From Branchiostoma floridae (taxonomy: Eukaryota > Chordata > Leptocardii > Amphioxiformes > Branchiostomatidae): a stretch of 59,475 nt of DNA. The position numbers and the translations under genes were made by a program. Each line of letters opens with the position of its first letter. Position 1 is the first letter of the stretch. The stretch lies in NCBI RefSeq assembly GCF_000003815.2, contig NC_049995.1, positions 18,618,953 through 18,678,427 of the forward strand, in the 5' to 3' direction. Under the pieces are notes generated by a model, which was not told the DNA's origin, made no database searches, and was given only the letters and a program-made list of their open reading frames with translations. This document shows positions 32,901 through 44,777 of the stretch, piece after piece.

Positions 32901-33229
32901 CTTACATGTGCTATATGTGATATAATATTGTTATTTTGTCTATACGTTGCACTTAGACACGATCTAGACACAGTTTTTCTCGATATCTGCAAGCCGGCAA
33001 ACTCTCGCCGACAGCTTTTTTTTCAGCATCTAGATGGAACTGCAGATATCGCTGTCAAGATGTCGGCAAAATTTCTCCCAAAAGATCCGGAGTATTCTCC
33101 CGATACTACAAAACCCTTGGCTACAATGATAATTTTTGGTGTGTCACAAGATGAACTGACTCGTCTTATCTCTTTATGAAAGACTTCCGCAATTTTTGTA
33201 TTAATTTCGTGTTTTGTTTTTGTTCTCAG
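32901..33229 (+). other. Rest of C5 intron 1
   Basis: Intron sequence between the transposon and the Death exon. It contains a short open frame (32928-33179) without recognised similarity. I see no other feature. Confidence 0.4.
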
Positions 33230-33478
33230 GTGACGTGCAGAAACACTTTGACTATGTCATCGAAGAAGTCAGCCACAAGTGGGACGACCTGGCCCGGAAG
33301 CTGGGATTCCATGGTAACGAAATCAAAGTAATCCGAGACTTGGAGCGTGATCATGATCACAGGTGCAGGGAGATGCTGACCAGGTGGAGAAACAGGGAGG
33401 GAAGGGAAGCTACAGTACAGGTGCTTATCCAAGCCCTAAAGAATATTGGTGAAACTCGGACAGCAGAGAGCCTAGAAG
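33230..33478 (+). CDS. C5 Death-domain exon
   Basis: An exon of 249 nt, phase 1 at both ends (acceptor tctcag ends at 33229; donor gtttgt after 33478). It encodes GDVQKHFDYVIEEVSHKWDD, LARKLGFHGNEIKVIRDLE, then MLTRWRNREGREATVQVLIQAL, a textbook Death domain with the conserved W, LG, I..I and W..R.G..AT positions. It is the only such exon in the window; other copies have a short intron (about 175 to 260 nt) here. Being symmetric, it can be added or skipped without a frame change. It lies downstream of the C5 nonsense codon. Confidence 0.85.
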
Positions 33479-33651
33479 GTTTGTATCATCATCGTTTTGT
33501 GAGAAATATCAAATGTTACCATCACGATCTAGCAGTTCTGTAGCAAATTATAAGGGTTAAGGATTTTCCTCTCAAGCCAGCTAGAAACTATTAAAAACTG
33601 TCTGAATATTTTTCTAAACAGCAAAAACTTATTAATGATTATTGTTTGCAG

Positions 33652-33954
33652 GAACTACAACCTCCAACACCTACGTGGTTGTGCACGGCCAAATGCGCAT
33701 GATCCAGGAAACCCTAGATCATCTTAAAAACTGCCTGGCAACGTTATCTGGCACCAGAAGGTCACAGGTCAAGTTCAGAGGTTACAAGAAGCACAAGAGC
33801 ATCCTGGTGCACTTCTCCATACCGCGGGAGAACACGGCGGTGCTGAGGCACATGGCGGATCACTCCGACCCGAGACTTGTCTACATGGGCGTCAAGTCAC
33901 TACAGATCGACGCTGAAGTTCCCATCAAAGTCCAACAGGGGGCACCATTGTACG
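33652..33954 (+). CDS. C5 exon 2: conserved domain of unknown function
   Basis: A 303-nt phase 1-1 exon (acceptor ttgcag, donor gtgagt). It reads TTSNTYVVVHGQMRMIQE, LKNCLATLSG, and the invariant second half. It is open and undamaged despite the upstream stop. The ORF extension to 34202 is intron. Confidence 0.85.
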
Positions 33955-34286
33955 GTGAGTTGATTTTTTCAGTCTTTATATGTACTCTATTTGTCAAATT
34001 TAGACTTTTGCAGGTCCATCACAGGAATGTTGATTTTAAAGTGAGTTTAAATTTCTCTCTTGAAGATGCACCATCAAAGACTACAGAGTGTTTTCTTTTG
34101 AAAAATCAGCAGTCAATTTCATTCCATTGCTTTCTGACCATCTCCCATATGACTGAAACTATCAGTATCTATGTTAGATATCTGAATAAAGATATTTACT
34201 AAACTCCAACTAGCAGCTGTTGTACGAGATAATATAACAAACCCTATGTTTCATCATGACATTTATCTTTCACTTTTGTGTCCCAG

Positions 34287-35911
34287 ATGTCATGAGACAA
34301 CTGCCTGTTGATGACATCGAGGTGGGATGCAGTACCCGGACCAAACACCAGATGGCGCCCCAGAGCTGGACCCGCCTGTCTGCCCTGAACCTGTTCTCGG
34401 ACGCCCTGCCGCTCCATCTGCAGGCAGCCGCGAGTCTGGAGTACCAGGGCTTCTCCTACAGCCTGGTCCGGGCTCTGGTGCAGAAGGACCGGCTCAGAGA
34501 ACACCAGATGAGGCAGGCCATCCAGAACCTCAGGAACGCAGAGGTGGATTCCAATACGCTCCGTCAGAAGGCAGAGGTGGATTCCAACACGATCATGACT
34601 TTGCGCTCCAAGCTCAACATCACAGAGAACAGGCTGAAGGAGGCTCTTGAGACGATCGCAGTTCTTGAAGAAAAGCTGCAGCAGGCTCAACAATATGCAG
34701 AGAAAGCCGCCAAACAGGTGACATCCCACGTGACGGAGTACAGGGGAGAGAAGCCTCCTGGCGGCTGGCCACAGGAGTACAGGGGAGAGAAGCCGCCTGG
34801 AGGCTGGCCACAGGAGTACAGGGGAGAGAAGCCGCCTGGAGGCTGGTCGGCAGAGGTCGAGAAGGCAGATTCAGCTACACAGATACACCTCGTGGGTCCT
34901 GTCGGTACCACAGGGAGACTTGGAGAAGTGGGCGAAAAGCTTGGAGAAGACCCGACTGCAAAGGAAGAAGGCAGGAAAACTCCAAGGCAAGGCAGTGGGA
35001 GGCATGGAAAAGATGATGTTTTCGGTTCAGAATCATCCAAATCAGAGCGACACACAGCGGGGACAGAAGGAGCGGCACCTGGCCCTACTGGGGACTTGAA
35101 ACAGGGTGTGATCACTTTTGGCGGGGAAGGATCAGAACCTGGAAAGTTTCGGATCCCACGTGGTGTTGTCGTGTCACCTAGCAACGAGATATTTGTGGCC
35201 GATCACGTTAACAGGCGAGTCCAAGTCCACAGCACAGAGGGAGTTTACCTGCGCCACTTCCCAACAGTTGTATCGGGTACAGGGGATAAGGACATGCAGC
35301 CATATGATGTTTGCATGGATACTAACGGCACGCTGTGGGTGGTGGGGGAAGGAGAGACAGCTGACCATGTTGTACAGTACAGCACGGACGGGACCGCCAT
35401 GGCGGGGTTTAACCTTAAGAAGAGCATTTATTTCCGCGGCATCGCAGTGGACATGCGCACTAACCACATCCTGGTGACTGATGCAGACCAAGGTGAAGTT
35501 GAGGTGTTCCGTCCGGACGGCTCCCTGGTGCGGACAGTCCGGCATCCACGGGGTGAGATGACACGCCCAACGTACATCACTGTGGACGGGGAAGGGAACT
35601 TTCTTGTGTCGGACTGGGACACTCACTGTGTCTACGTGTATGACGAGTCCGGGAAGTTCCTGTTCCAGTTTGGAGGGGAGGGAAGTGGTGAAGGTCAGCT
35701 GACTGGTCCCGCAGGCATCTGTACAGACAGCTCGGGGCACATCCTCGCGGCAGACTATGACAACAAAAGGGTTCAGATCTTCACACGTCACGGCAAGTTT
35801 GTCCGAACCTTCCGTACTAGGTTTAAGCCGAATGGCCTGACTGTGGGACCGGAAGGGCAGCTGGTTGTGACCAGCCATAACCACACTGTGACTGTATTTC
35901 CTAACTACTGA
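34287..35911 (+). CDS. C5 exon 3: coiled coil, 13-aa repeats, NHL propeller
   Basis: The acceptor tcccag ends at 34286 and the exon starts DVMRQLPVDDIEVG. It has two 11-aa units, three 13-aa repeats (34736-34852), then a linker and propeller (about 35103-35911) ending TVTVFPNY. Loop residues differ from other copies: ADHVNRRVQVH, KKSIYFRG, ADYDNKRVQIF, TSHNHTV. If the stop at 30090 were ignored, the five-exon gene would encode about 862 residues. The intact frame downstream of the nonsense codon suggests the mutation is young or the exons are used from another start. Confidence 0.88.
34736..34852 (+). repeat. 39-bp coding minisatellite, 3 units (C5)
   Basis: Three identical peptide units EYRGEKPPGGWPQ, the last changing to WSA at the junction to the linker. 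Confidence 0.94.
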
Positions 35912-37664
35912 GTTCCTGACCACTGAGTTAGATCTTTGATAAAGATTGAATGTTGACAGGACTTACCCATTCTAACCGATTATCCGGTCTACTTCGTGAT
36001 GACTGATGAGGAACGGATGGACGGGGCGGAGGGCGGTACCGACTTCCTACGACCTTTGACCCATCGCTCAGGCAATACTTTTGGAAAATCACGTGTTCTC
36101 AGAAATTGAGTCCTACTTCTATCTGTTCCCATCTGTTTCGTCAGTCATCCTGAAGAAGACTTGAGGATTCGGTGATTCCCGAAAGCTCATTTTGTTATCC
36201 ATCTTCATATTGCTTCATTCCAGTACATAGATCTATGCTTAAAATACACTTTATGCGAAATTCGAATCTTTTTAGTAGCAAACGTGTCTAAAAACCATGG
36301 TAACTTTTGGGGTATGTCTGATTTGACAGATCAAAGCTTTATTAATTGATTATTGCTTCGTAAATAGCTTTGCAGACTCAAAGGTCTTGCATGGCCATGG
36401 ATTCCCTTTTAAACATCGTACATTGGTATTAATCAATTGGCAACACTGTGATATTAAAAAAAAGTCATCTTGTATATATTCTAATTTTGCGAAGACGGAA
36501 TGAAGTTGAGAAGAATGACAGACTCGTCACAAACTCGAGGGTACCCTTCAGTTTGACCGATGATAACGACTATCCAACCAGCAGTGTACCGATGATGGTA
36601 TACGATGTGAGATTTTTTTTTTACCTGTAACATCACCATTTATCATCGGGTAAACAATTAGATACAGCATAAAGGTCTCTGCACAATGCCTAAAGATCGC
36701 ACTTTAACACGTCTTTGCTATCAGCGGTTAAATTTCTTGGGAATTGAATTGAATTGGATACTTTACGATGCTGTATTCAGTTTTACACGAATAAAAGCTA
36801 TGCTTTCTTTGCATAAAATGATCAAAGTTCTTTGTGGTCTTACTTATGATACTGAGAACCAACCATGACCCGGCCAAAAGGCGTTGCCAAAGAAAAGCAT
36901 TGATAGACAAAGAATATCTCACAAGGACTTCTAGCGGTAAATGATGAAACTGAATGCTATCAAACTGAATGAACTGAATGTTCTATAGAAATAAACAACG
37001 AGATTCTGCATAACCATCGCGGACTGGGCTTGAAATAAGGACCAAAGAGGTTCTTCAAAGAAGGTATATATCAACTGCCTTATCTAATTCGTGTGGGAAC
37101 AAAGCGGCCTTGTCGTAACATTGTAGAACATCCTTGTGACGACAAAGTTCAACGAACAATTGTCTGAATGTTGGATCTTGTTATAAACAAAGTGCAAGCA
37201 TTTAATCTCCAAGCAGATGTTGGGAGAAATTTTTGGGCGCTAGTATATGTCGAGATGCAACTTCACATCAGCGGATACTTCTTGTACTACTGGGATTAGC
37301 TTTTCAATAGAACATAATTCACCTGTTTTACAAGTCACATATGTACGGCGACGCCCATTCAGTATTATTGGAAACACTAGCTTATTGTATTCTAACTATT
37401 TTCGTCACTAGCGGGTCAAACCTCGCTATGCAATCACATACCAGCGGTCGGGACCAAAGTCCAACGGCCAGAGAATTCGCTACAAACCTGCCACGTTCAC
37501 TCGTTTTTCAGTCAGCAGTCCTGTAGTACCGTCAGTATCCGCTAGGCGCGCAGCTGTACCTGCCATCCCGACATTACCCCGTGACTGATCAAAGTCTAAC
37601 GGGTAGTCTAATGAGTTTGTTTTCCACCTGCCACGTTTACTGTAATTTAATTCAGTGCCCAGAC
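35912..37664 (+). other. 3' flank of C5 and 5' flank of C6
   Basis: 36000-36840 is almost the same as 49250-50090 after C7. It holds AATAAA at 36790-36795. From 37205 on it carries the intergenic block with gcggatacttcttgtac and, inverted downstream, gtagtaccgtcagtatccgct. No ORF is supported. Confidence 0.5.
36790..36795 (+). other. Putative poly(A) signal for C5
   Basis: AATAAA in cacgaataaaagct, 880 bases after the stop, followed by ttctttgtggtc. Confidence 0.45.
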
Positions 37665-37756
37665 AGGAGATATCTGAGGGCCGGGAGTTTGTCTTGAAGA
37701 ATAAGACCAACACTGGTTACACCTTAAGGAGTTTGTCTTACCGTTACGTCACACAG
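37665..37756 (+). other. Putative 5' non-coding exon of C6
   Basis: Conserved block ending gttacgtcacacag|gtgagt, donor at 37757. It would pair with the acceptor at 39948 just before the C6 ATG. Confidence 0.5.
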
Positions 37757-38117
37757 GTGAGTTTTTAAACCTGCTTCACTGCAGGTGAGAAACGATTGAC
37801 GTGGCAATTCAGCTTGGCGGCCATTTTAGGTCAACGACCTGAGAATACTTTTCCTTTATTTTGAGACTTCCATTGCTCTTTATGTGGTGAATCATTGGAT
37901 AAAAAGAAATCAGAGAGATTTTGAGGAATTCGTTCATGTATAATATATGGCCTGATGGTGAATCTGACAGAAAGTGACCATATAAATGTCCTCTAAGTTA
38001 CTTTGAATGGGTAGGCGGGTAGGATGATTTTAAATTACAATTCTATGGTATTCATAGTTGCACTTTAGATGTGTTTTATTACTGTAAATAGGATAATAAT
38101 CACGTAAATGTTCATTG

Positions 38118-38250
38118 TGGCAAGGACTTATCAGTGTCCTGATCTCTGTCCCGCCCCTCGGCACGACCGCGTGACGTGTTAATGATTGTTGGACAGAACA
38201 AACTCTCCGGAGTGGTCTGAGATGACGTCACGGCGAGGGCAAGGTACTTG
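38118..38250 (+). promoter_or_regulatory. GC-box/CRE module upstream of C6
   Basis: ccgcccctcggcacgaccgc, gtgacgtgttaatgattg and ggacagaacaaactc, then gagatgacgtcacggcgagg with a perfect TGACGTCA at 38223-38230. It is nearly identical to the modules of C4, C7 and C8. Confidence 0.45.
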
Positions 38251-38344
38251 GAGATTAACAAACAACTACAGTACAAGTTCCAACTGGGCTGGGTGTGGGC
38301 TGAATGTTGCTCAGTCAACATTGCTTTAACAGTAAATTGCAACT

Positions 38345-39595
38345 AGAGTTTATCGAACACATCCTTTCGCCAAATAATCATGCCTTTATTAATAATTTAA
38401 GGTCTTAGTCATGTATTAATAAATAGTACCTACCCCAATAGCAAATGACTGCATGAACTTGTGTTCCTCACAAACCCACAAATGCTACCAAAGATAACCT
38501 TCTTGGCGAACTGGTGACAACGGAATTATGTACACTGTTGTGATACTTTCTAGCGCAAATTTCATAGTGCTTTGTTAAAATCATGTAGTCTCCACCAGAC
38601 TCCACCCTGGCCGAATAGTATTGATGACCTTTGAGCCTTGGACTGTGACCAAAGATGACCTCAGTGATAGCATCCCTGGTCAATCAGAATTTCATGCTTG
38701 TCAAGAGGATTTTCACAGTGTTAGGGCGTGCAGGTCACAAGGCTCCTCAGGCAAAACATCTGGCAAACAGATGTGTCCTTAAATATAGGTCAAATTGAGA
38801 TGCATCTGTATGTAGAAAACACTGTTTATTTCTGTTATTGGATAACTTTCCCTAAGTAATTATATCAAATAGATGTTGAAAATCAACCAAAGTACCTAGC
38901 AAAACAAAACAAAGAATAAAGAATATCCATCAATCCCCTCTGCAGTTATCCTTCTTAAAAGCTACGAACTATAAGACCCACTGCAGTTCCAAACAAGCTG
39001 CTAGGGGGCCCAAAATTACACCATTTACTACAAGTCCCAACAGCTATCCACCACTTAAAAATCATGAACCTGGCACTTCTGGAAAATTTAGTCGTAAACT
39101 TTGACGTTCACTTGCAGTACCTAAACAAGTCGCCAGGAGGCCAATTATTGAACTTGACATTTATTTCTGTGTCCCCTACCTATCCAACAAATATCATTAC
39201 CATCCGTCAATAACATCTTGAGTTATCTTGCATACAGACAAACGCACTTATATACAAAGCCAGCTACAGCACCATATGTGAATGCTAGCTTAACCGTTCT
39301 TGCACTTGACAATCCTTTCTACAACCGCAACACACCTACCAAATATGGTGGAAATCGCCCTGCTGCATTTTGACTTATGCTTCCCAAAACAAACCGCGAA
39401 AAAAAAACAAGCTCGCTGCTGTACCGTAGGAAAACGCCAGGTAAACCGTTTTCGAACTAGGCATGCCTTTCGACAACCACTACACACCTGCAAAAAATCA
39501 AAAAAGTTCCATCCACAATTTCTCGAGTTATATGCTGTAGCAAGTCGACAAAAACATACTCTATTTGACTTTGACTTTATCGCCCTTGGCGAAGA
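38345..39595. other. 1.25-kb insertion in the C6 5' region
   Basis: In the C8 flank aacagtaagttgcaa is followed directly by tgacatccagtggaaaac. In C6 the two parts are separated by this stretch. No ORF with recognisable similarity and no clear terminal repeats were found. It is probably an unidentified mobile element. Confidence 0.45.
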
Positions 39596-39949
39596 GAATG
39601 ATATCCATTGGAAAACGTGTGAGCTGGCTCACGATGTGAACTGACCGCGTGCGCAAAATTAAAGCTACTTTGTAAATAGGTGTCCAGACCATAGTTGACA
39701 CATGTCTGTACGTCTTTTGTTTATAAATGTCTGTGGGCTATCAAACTTACATGTAGCTTTCAATGCATCACACAGCAAATGAGCATGTCGAAATGTGAAC
39801 TACCTTATTCTTAACCCAATGCCTTGTGTTGATTCTAAATTTTTATGATTATCATACTGTAGTGATGTACGTTTTACATAGTAATACTACTACGTACAAC
39901 GTGTGCAGAACTGGATCAGTTCATTGACATTTTGTTGTCTGTTTCCAGG

Positions 39950-40319
39950 ATGGCAGGTCCGGTACGAGAAAGAGTCACAGATGCCGACAGGCGCCATTTT
40001 GATTTTGTGCAAACCTTGCTTCGTATTTCCGATGAACTGACAGAAGAGGGAACGGCAAACGTGAAGATCTTCTGCCTGCATCTCATTCCTAAGGGCCAAC
40101 TGGCACAGCTCAGGCGGGCAATGGACGTTTTTGTAAAACTAATGGAACTGGACAAAATCGACCAGGAGAATCTCGACTTTCTTGAAGAGATCTTAGAAAG
40201 AATCGGGCGACAGGACCTGATTCGGGACGTTGTGAGACCGTTTCAGCCACCGGACCGAGAGATCCCGGAGAATCTCGAAGTGCAACCGGGAAGTAACGCC
40301 GTGAGTGCAAGTGAAAGAG
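39950..40319 (+). CDS. C6 exon 1: death effector domain
   Basis: First exon of a 792-residue gene (39950-40319, 40507-40809, 41287-42992). The acceptor ttccag is just before the ATG. The DED keeps LLRISDELTEEG and RIGRQDLIRDVV. The donor needs comment. A perfect gtgagt at 40301 would end the exon in phase 0 and put exon 2 out of frame with an early stop. The weaker ag|gttggt at 40320 keeps phase 1, so I use it. Leaky use of the strong site would make a truncated DED protein. Confidence 0.85.
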
Positions 40320-40506
40320 GTTGGTAAAGTAATAATATTTCTGGCAACGATTGAAAGGTGCATACAACGCTTAAACATGACAGTTCTTTCCTCGAAGGAC
40401 ATATTTTCAAAGGTATCAGAAAATCACTTTACAATTATTTTGATCTATTTGTAGTACTGTAATTATAATCAAACATTGGCTTAAACATTGTTTTCTTTAC
40501 TTCCAG

Positions 40507-40809
40507 GAGAAGAAACTGCCAACGCCTTCTTGGTCATTCACGGTCAAACACACATGGTCCAAGAAACAGTGGATCGTCAGAGACGCTGTTTAGCGTCACT
40601 GTTTGGCACCAGAAGGTCACAGGTCAAGTTCAGAGGTTACAAGAAGCACAAGAGCATCCTGGTGCACTTCTCCATACCGCGGGAGAACATGGCGGTGCTG
40701 AGGCACATGGCGGATCACTCCGACCCGAGACTTGTCTACATGGGCGTCAAGTCACTGCAGATCGACGCTGAAGTTCCCATCAAAGTTCAACAGGGGGTGC
40801 CTGTGTACG
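40507..40809 (+). CDS. C6 exon 2: conserved domain of unknown function
   Basis: A 303-nt phase 1-1 exon. Its first half is the most diverged of the intact copies (ETANAFLVIHGQTHMVQET; RRCLASLFGTRR), while the second half is nearly identical to the others at DNA level. It ends KVQQGVPVYG. Confidence 0.85.
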
Positions 40810-40882
40810 GTGAGCTGACTTTTTTTCTCTTCATATGCACTTTCAGTACATTTGGAAAATCTACAAAATGACTGAAATTGCT

Positions 40883-40910
40883 AAGTCCAACAGGAGGAGC
40901 CGTTGTACGG
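40883..40910 (+). repeat. Duplicate of the exon 2 3' end inside C6 intron 2
   Basis: aagtccaacaggaggagccg plus ttgtacg, followed by a gtaagt donor, repeats the last 27 bases of exon 2 and its splice site. Sequence to the right follows C2 intron 2 (8371 onward), while sequence to the left is specific to C6. It is a recombination scar. Confidence 0.75.
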
Positions 40911-41286
40911 TAAGTTGATTTCTTTTTCTCTTAATATTTACCTGGTTATAAGTTTCAGAGTCGGGTTCATCAAGACATCGCTACTAATGTAACAGCGTTG
41001 AATTGGTATTCATGTTCATATGCACTCACTTTTCTATTACAGACCATCGAAGCTTATCAGAGATTAAACATATAAAAGAAAATTGAACGTCTTATTGTGA
41101 CAAAACAGTCCTTTTGAACAATCTACCACATGACTAAAATCGCCAGCAGGTCTGCTAGACAAAGTATGCTAGACAAATTGATAGAGATGTTGACCCCCAC
41201 TATACTTTGAAAAGCAGGTATTTGTCGTGACGTCATTTCAATCCTTATGTTTCATGATGTCACATATCACTTACGTATCTGTTCAG

Positions 41287-42992
41287 ATGTCAAGAGGCAG
41301 TTGCCTGTCGATGACATCGAGGTGGGGTGCAGTACCCGGACCAAACACCAGAGGGCGCCCAAGAGCTGGACCCGCATGTCTGCCCTGAACCTGTTCTCGG
41401 ACGCCCTGCCGCTCCATCTGCAGGCAGCCGCGAGTCTGGAGTACCAGGGCTTCTCCTACAGCCTGGTCCGGGCTCTGGTGCAGAAGGACCGGCTCAGAGA
41501 ACACCAGATGAGGCAGGCCATCCAGAACCTCAGGAACGCAGAGGTGGATTCCAACACGCTCCGTCAGAAGGCAGAGGTGGATTCCAACACGATCATGACT
41601 TTGCGCTCCAAGCTCAATATCGCAGAGAACAGGCTGAAGGAGGCTCTTGAGACGATCTCAGTTCTTGAAGAAAAGCTGCAGCAGGCTCAAGAATACGCAG
41701 AGAAAGCCGCCAAGCAGGTAACATCTCACGTGACGGAGTACAGGGGAGAGAAGCCGCCTGGAGGCTGGCCACAGGAGTACAGGGGAGAGAAGCCACCTGG
41801 TGGCTGGTCACAGGAGTACAGGGGAGAGAAGCCACCTGGTGGCTGGCCACAGGAGTACAGGGGAGAGAAGCCACCTGGTGGCTGGCCACAGGAGTACAGG
41901 GGAAAGAAGCCGCCTGGAGGCTGGTCGGCACAGATCGAGAAGGCAGATTCAGCTACACAGACACACCTAGCGGGTGCTGTTGGTACTACAGGGATACCTG
42001 GAGAAGTGGAAGACAAGATAGGGGAAGACCCGACAATAAAGGAGGAAGACATAACAGCTGGAAGGGAAGGCTCTGACAGAGGGATCTATGAAAGACAGGA
42101 TGTTCTTGGTACAAAACCAACCGAGCAAGAGCGACACACAGCGGTGATAGAGGGAGCGGCATCCCGCTCTACTGGGGAGTTGGAACAGGGTGTGGTCACT
42201 TTTGGTGGGAAAGGTTCAGAACCTGGAAAAGTTGATTATCCGCGCGGGGTTGTGGTGTCGTCTAGCAACGAGATATTCGTGACTGATACACACAACAAGC
42301 GAGTCCAAGTCCACAGCACAGAGGGGGTTTACCTGCGCCACTTCCCAACAGTTGTACCGGGTACAGGGGATAAGGTCATGATGCCGCATGATGTCTGTAT
42401 GGACGGTAACGGCACGCTGTGGGTAGTGGGGCGGGGAGAGACAGCTGAGCATGTTGTACAGTGCAGCACGGACGGGACCGCCATGAAACGGTTTGATCTG
42501 AAGAAGAGCTATAATTTCCGCGGCATTGCGATGGACATGCGCACTAACCACATCCTGGTGACTGATGCAGGTCAAGATGCAGTTCATGTGTTCCGTCCGG
42601 ACGGCTCCCTGGTGCGGACAGTCCGGCATCCTGGGATGATGTACCCACGGTACGTCACTGTGGACGGGGAGGGGAACATTCTTGTGTCGGACTACAACAG
42701 TGACTCTGTGTACGTGTATGACGAGTCCGGCAAGTCCCTGTTCCAGTTGAGAGGTGAGGGAAGTGGTGAAGGTCAGTTGAATGGTCCCGCAGGCATCTGT
42801 ACAGACTGCTCGGGTCACATCCTCGTGGCGGACTATGGGAACGGGAGGGTTCAGATCTTCACACGTCACGGCGAGTTTGTCCGTACCGTCCGTACTGGGT
42901 TTAAGCCACAAGGCCTGGCTGTGGGACCGGAAGGGCAGCTGGTTGTGACCAGTCTGCTCAACCACACTGTGACTGTATTTCCTAACTACTGA
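41287..42992 (+). CDS. C6 exon 3: coiled coil, 13-aa repeats, NHL propeller
   Basis: The acceptor gttcag ends at 41286. The order of segments is the family standard. Five 13-aa repeats (41736-41930) are present, the last with EYRGKKPPGG. The propeller (about 42187-42992) has loop residues TDTHNKRVQVH, KKSYNFRG, TDAGQDAVHVF, SDYNSDSVYVYD, ADYGNGRVQIF and SLLNHTVTVFPNY. The linker (EEDITAGREGSDRGIYERQD) is closest to that of C1. Confidence 0.92.
41736..41930 (+). repeat. 39-bp coding minisatellite, 5 units (C6)
   Basis: Five units. Three neighbouring units share a silent ccacctggtggc variant, which shows local duplication. Confidence 0.95.
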
Positions 42993-44691
42993 TTGTAGAC
43001 GAGTTTTATCATAGAAATGGTTTTTATTTTGTTCCAGCTAAAAAAAATGGACTAACCAATTGGTCAACCAATTTTTTATCTACTTCATGATGACGTAGGA
43101 ACGGATGGGGGCGGGGGCGGTTCCGACTTCCAACGACCTTTGACCAATCGCTCAGGCCAGACTCTCGGAAGGTCACGTATTCAAGCAATCGTATCCTACG
43201 TATATCAGTTCCCATCTTTTTCGTCAGTCCTAAAGAAGACCAGAGGACCAAAGTTATTTTGGAACTCGTTTTGTTCTCCATCTTCATAATAATTAATTCA
43301 AGTACATAAATCCGTTCTCATAGTAATTTTTGCGATAGTTGCTGAGTCTTTCAATGGTGTCTGAAAACCACTGGAATAGGTTGCATACGGAAGGGTTGGC
43401 AGAAATTTATAATTGTTTTGTAAATAGCTTGGCAAACTTAAAAGGTTTTGCATGGCTTTGACAATAAAGATTAAAGATAAGGACCATATCATATTCTTAC
43501 AGACTGTGGTTTCCCATCATAACTTAGCCAATGATATCCATACAGCAGTTGGATATACAATGTTTTATATCTCTTACTGGATATTCTGAATAGATAAATA
43601 CGGAATAAAGACACAATGTCTAAAGATAACACATCAACGGTTTGATTTGAGTTTAATTGAATTGATTTCAGTATGTCACAACAATAAAATATGCTTTCTT
43701 TGCATAAAACTATCGTCGTTCTCTGTGGTCCAAGTTCACATCTGTGGTCTAAACAATGCGAAGTAAGGCCAAAAAGAGATTATTACATGGATGTCTAACC
43801 TACATCGACGTAATGCGAAGTAACTAATGATAAGAAACAGCCATGGTTCAGATCCCCGTGTAACAACCTAGAAAAAAGCCAAATGACTAGCATTGAATAG
43901 ACATATAAAAGCTCACCACGACGTCTAGCGGTAAATGATAAAACTACAAACCACTGTAGAAATAACCAATGTAATTTTACCGTATGCAAACAAAGGTCAG
44001 GCTTGCAATGACGACCTTGGAGGTTCTGAATGGAAAGTATTAAGTAACTTATTAAAACCAATTCTCTATTAATATTCAGCATCAAAACTGGTAAAGCTTG
44101 TAACATTGTAGAACATCCTTGTGGCGAGATAACAAATTTTGAATGACAAATTGTCCGCATTTCGGTCCTGTTGTGATAAAAGCGCCGCCATTTTATCTCA
44201 AAGCAGATGTTGGGAAGAAAGATGTCGGCCGCTGGTTTAAGTCGAGATGTCAGATGCAGCGCACACCTAGCGGATACTAGTGGTACTACAGGGATGAACT
44301 GTCCAGTAGAACTCAATGCATCTGTAAAAATTCTGCATTACGAGTCACATGTGGAGCGGCGCTCATTAAGCAATAGTGACAATTATTACCCTTATCCGAA
44401 CTATTTTCGACACTAGCGGGTAATTATAAAAACTTCACTATGATATCAGAAACCTGCAGAATCGTAATCAAAGTCCAAAGAAAACGGACTTTGCTTTAAA
44501 TCTGCCACCTTTACTGGTACATCAATCACCTGACCGCAGACGTTTACTCCTGTAGTACCGGCAGTATCCGCTAGGTGCGCAGCTGCACCTGCCACTACTA
44601 CATTACCCAGCGGCCATGATCAAAGTCTGACGAGTACCGAGTTTGCTTTCCACCTGCCATGTTTACTGCAACTTATTTCAGTTCCCAGATT
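42993..44691 (+). other. 3' flank of C6 and 5' flank of C7
   Basis: AATAAA is at 43683-43688 (caacaataaaatatgc). The intergenic block follows from 44200. It contains an inverted pair, cacctagcggatact-agt-ggtactacaggg (44267-44296) against ctgtagtaccggcagtatccgctaggtgcgc (44553-44580). No ORF is supported. Confidence 0.5.
43683..43688 (+). other. Putative poly(A) signal for C6
   Basis: AATAAA about 690 bases after the stop, followed by tttgcataaaac and ttctctgtggtcc, as in the other copies. Confidence 0.45.
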
Positions 44692-44777
44692 GGAGACATC
44701 TGAGAAAGTCTGTCTTGAAGAATCAGACTGACACTGGTTACGTCTTAAGAAGTCAGTCTTACCGTTACGTCACACAG
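44692..44777 (+). other. Putative 5' non-coding exon of C7
   Basis: Conserved block ending gttacgtcacacag|gtgagt with the donor at 44778. The next acceptor of the model is 46206. Confidence 0.5.

Noticed and set aside
32928-33179. Short ORF in C5 intron 1 after a tttttttcag
   Set aside because: No recognisable domain, no matching exon in paralogs, and no consistent splice phase.
33642-34202. C5 exon 2 ORF extended to 34202
   Set aside because: The gtgagt donor at 33955 and the 303-nt length in every paralog set the exon end. The rest is intron.
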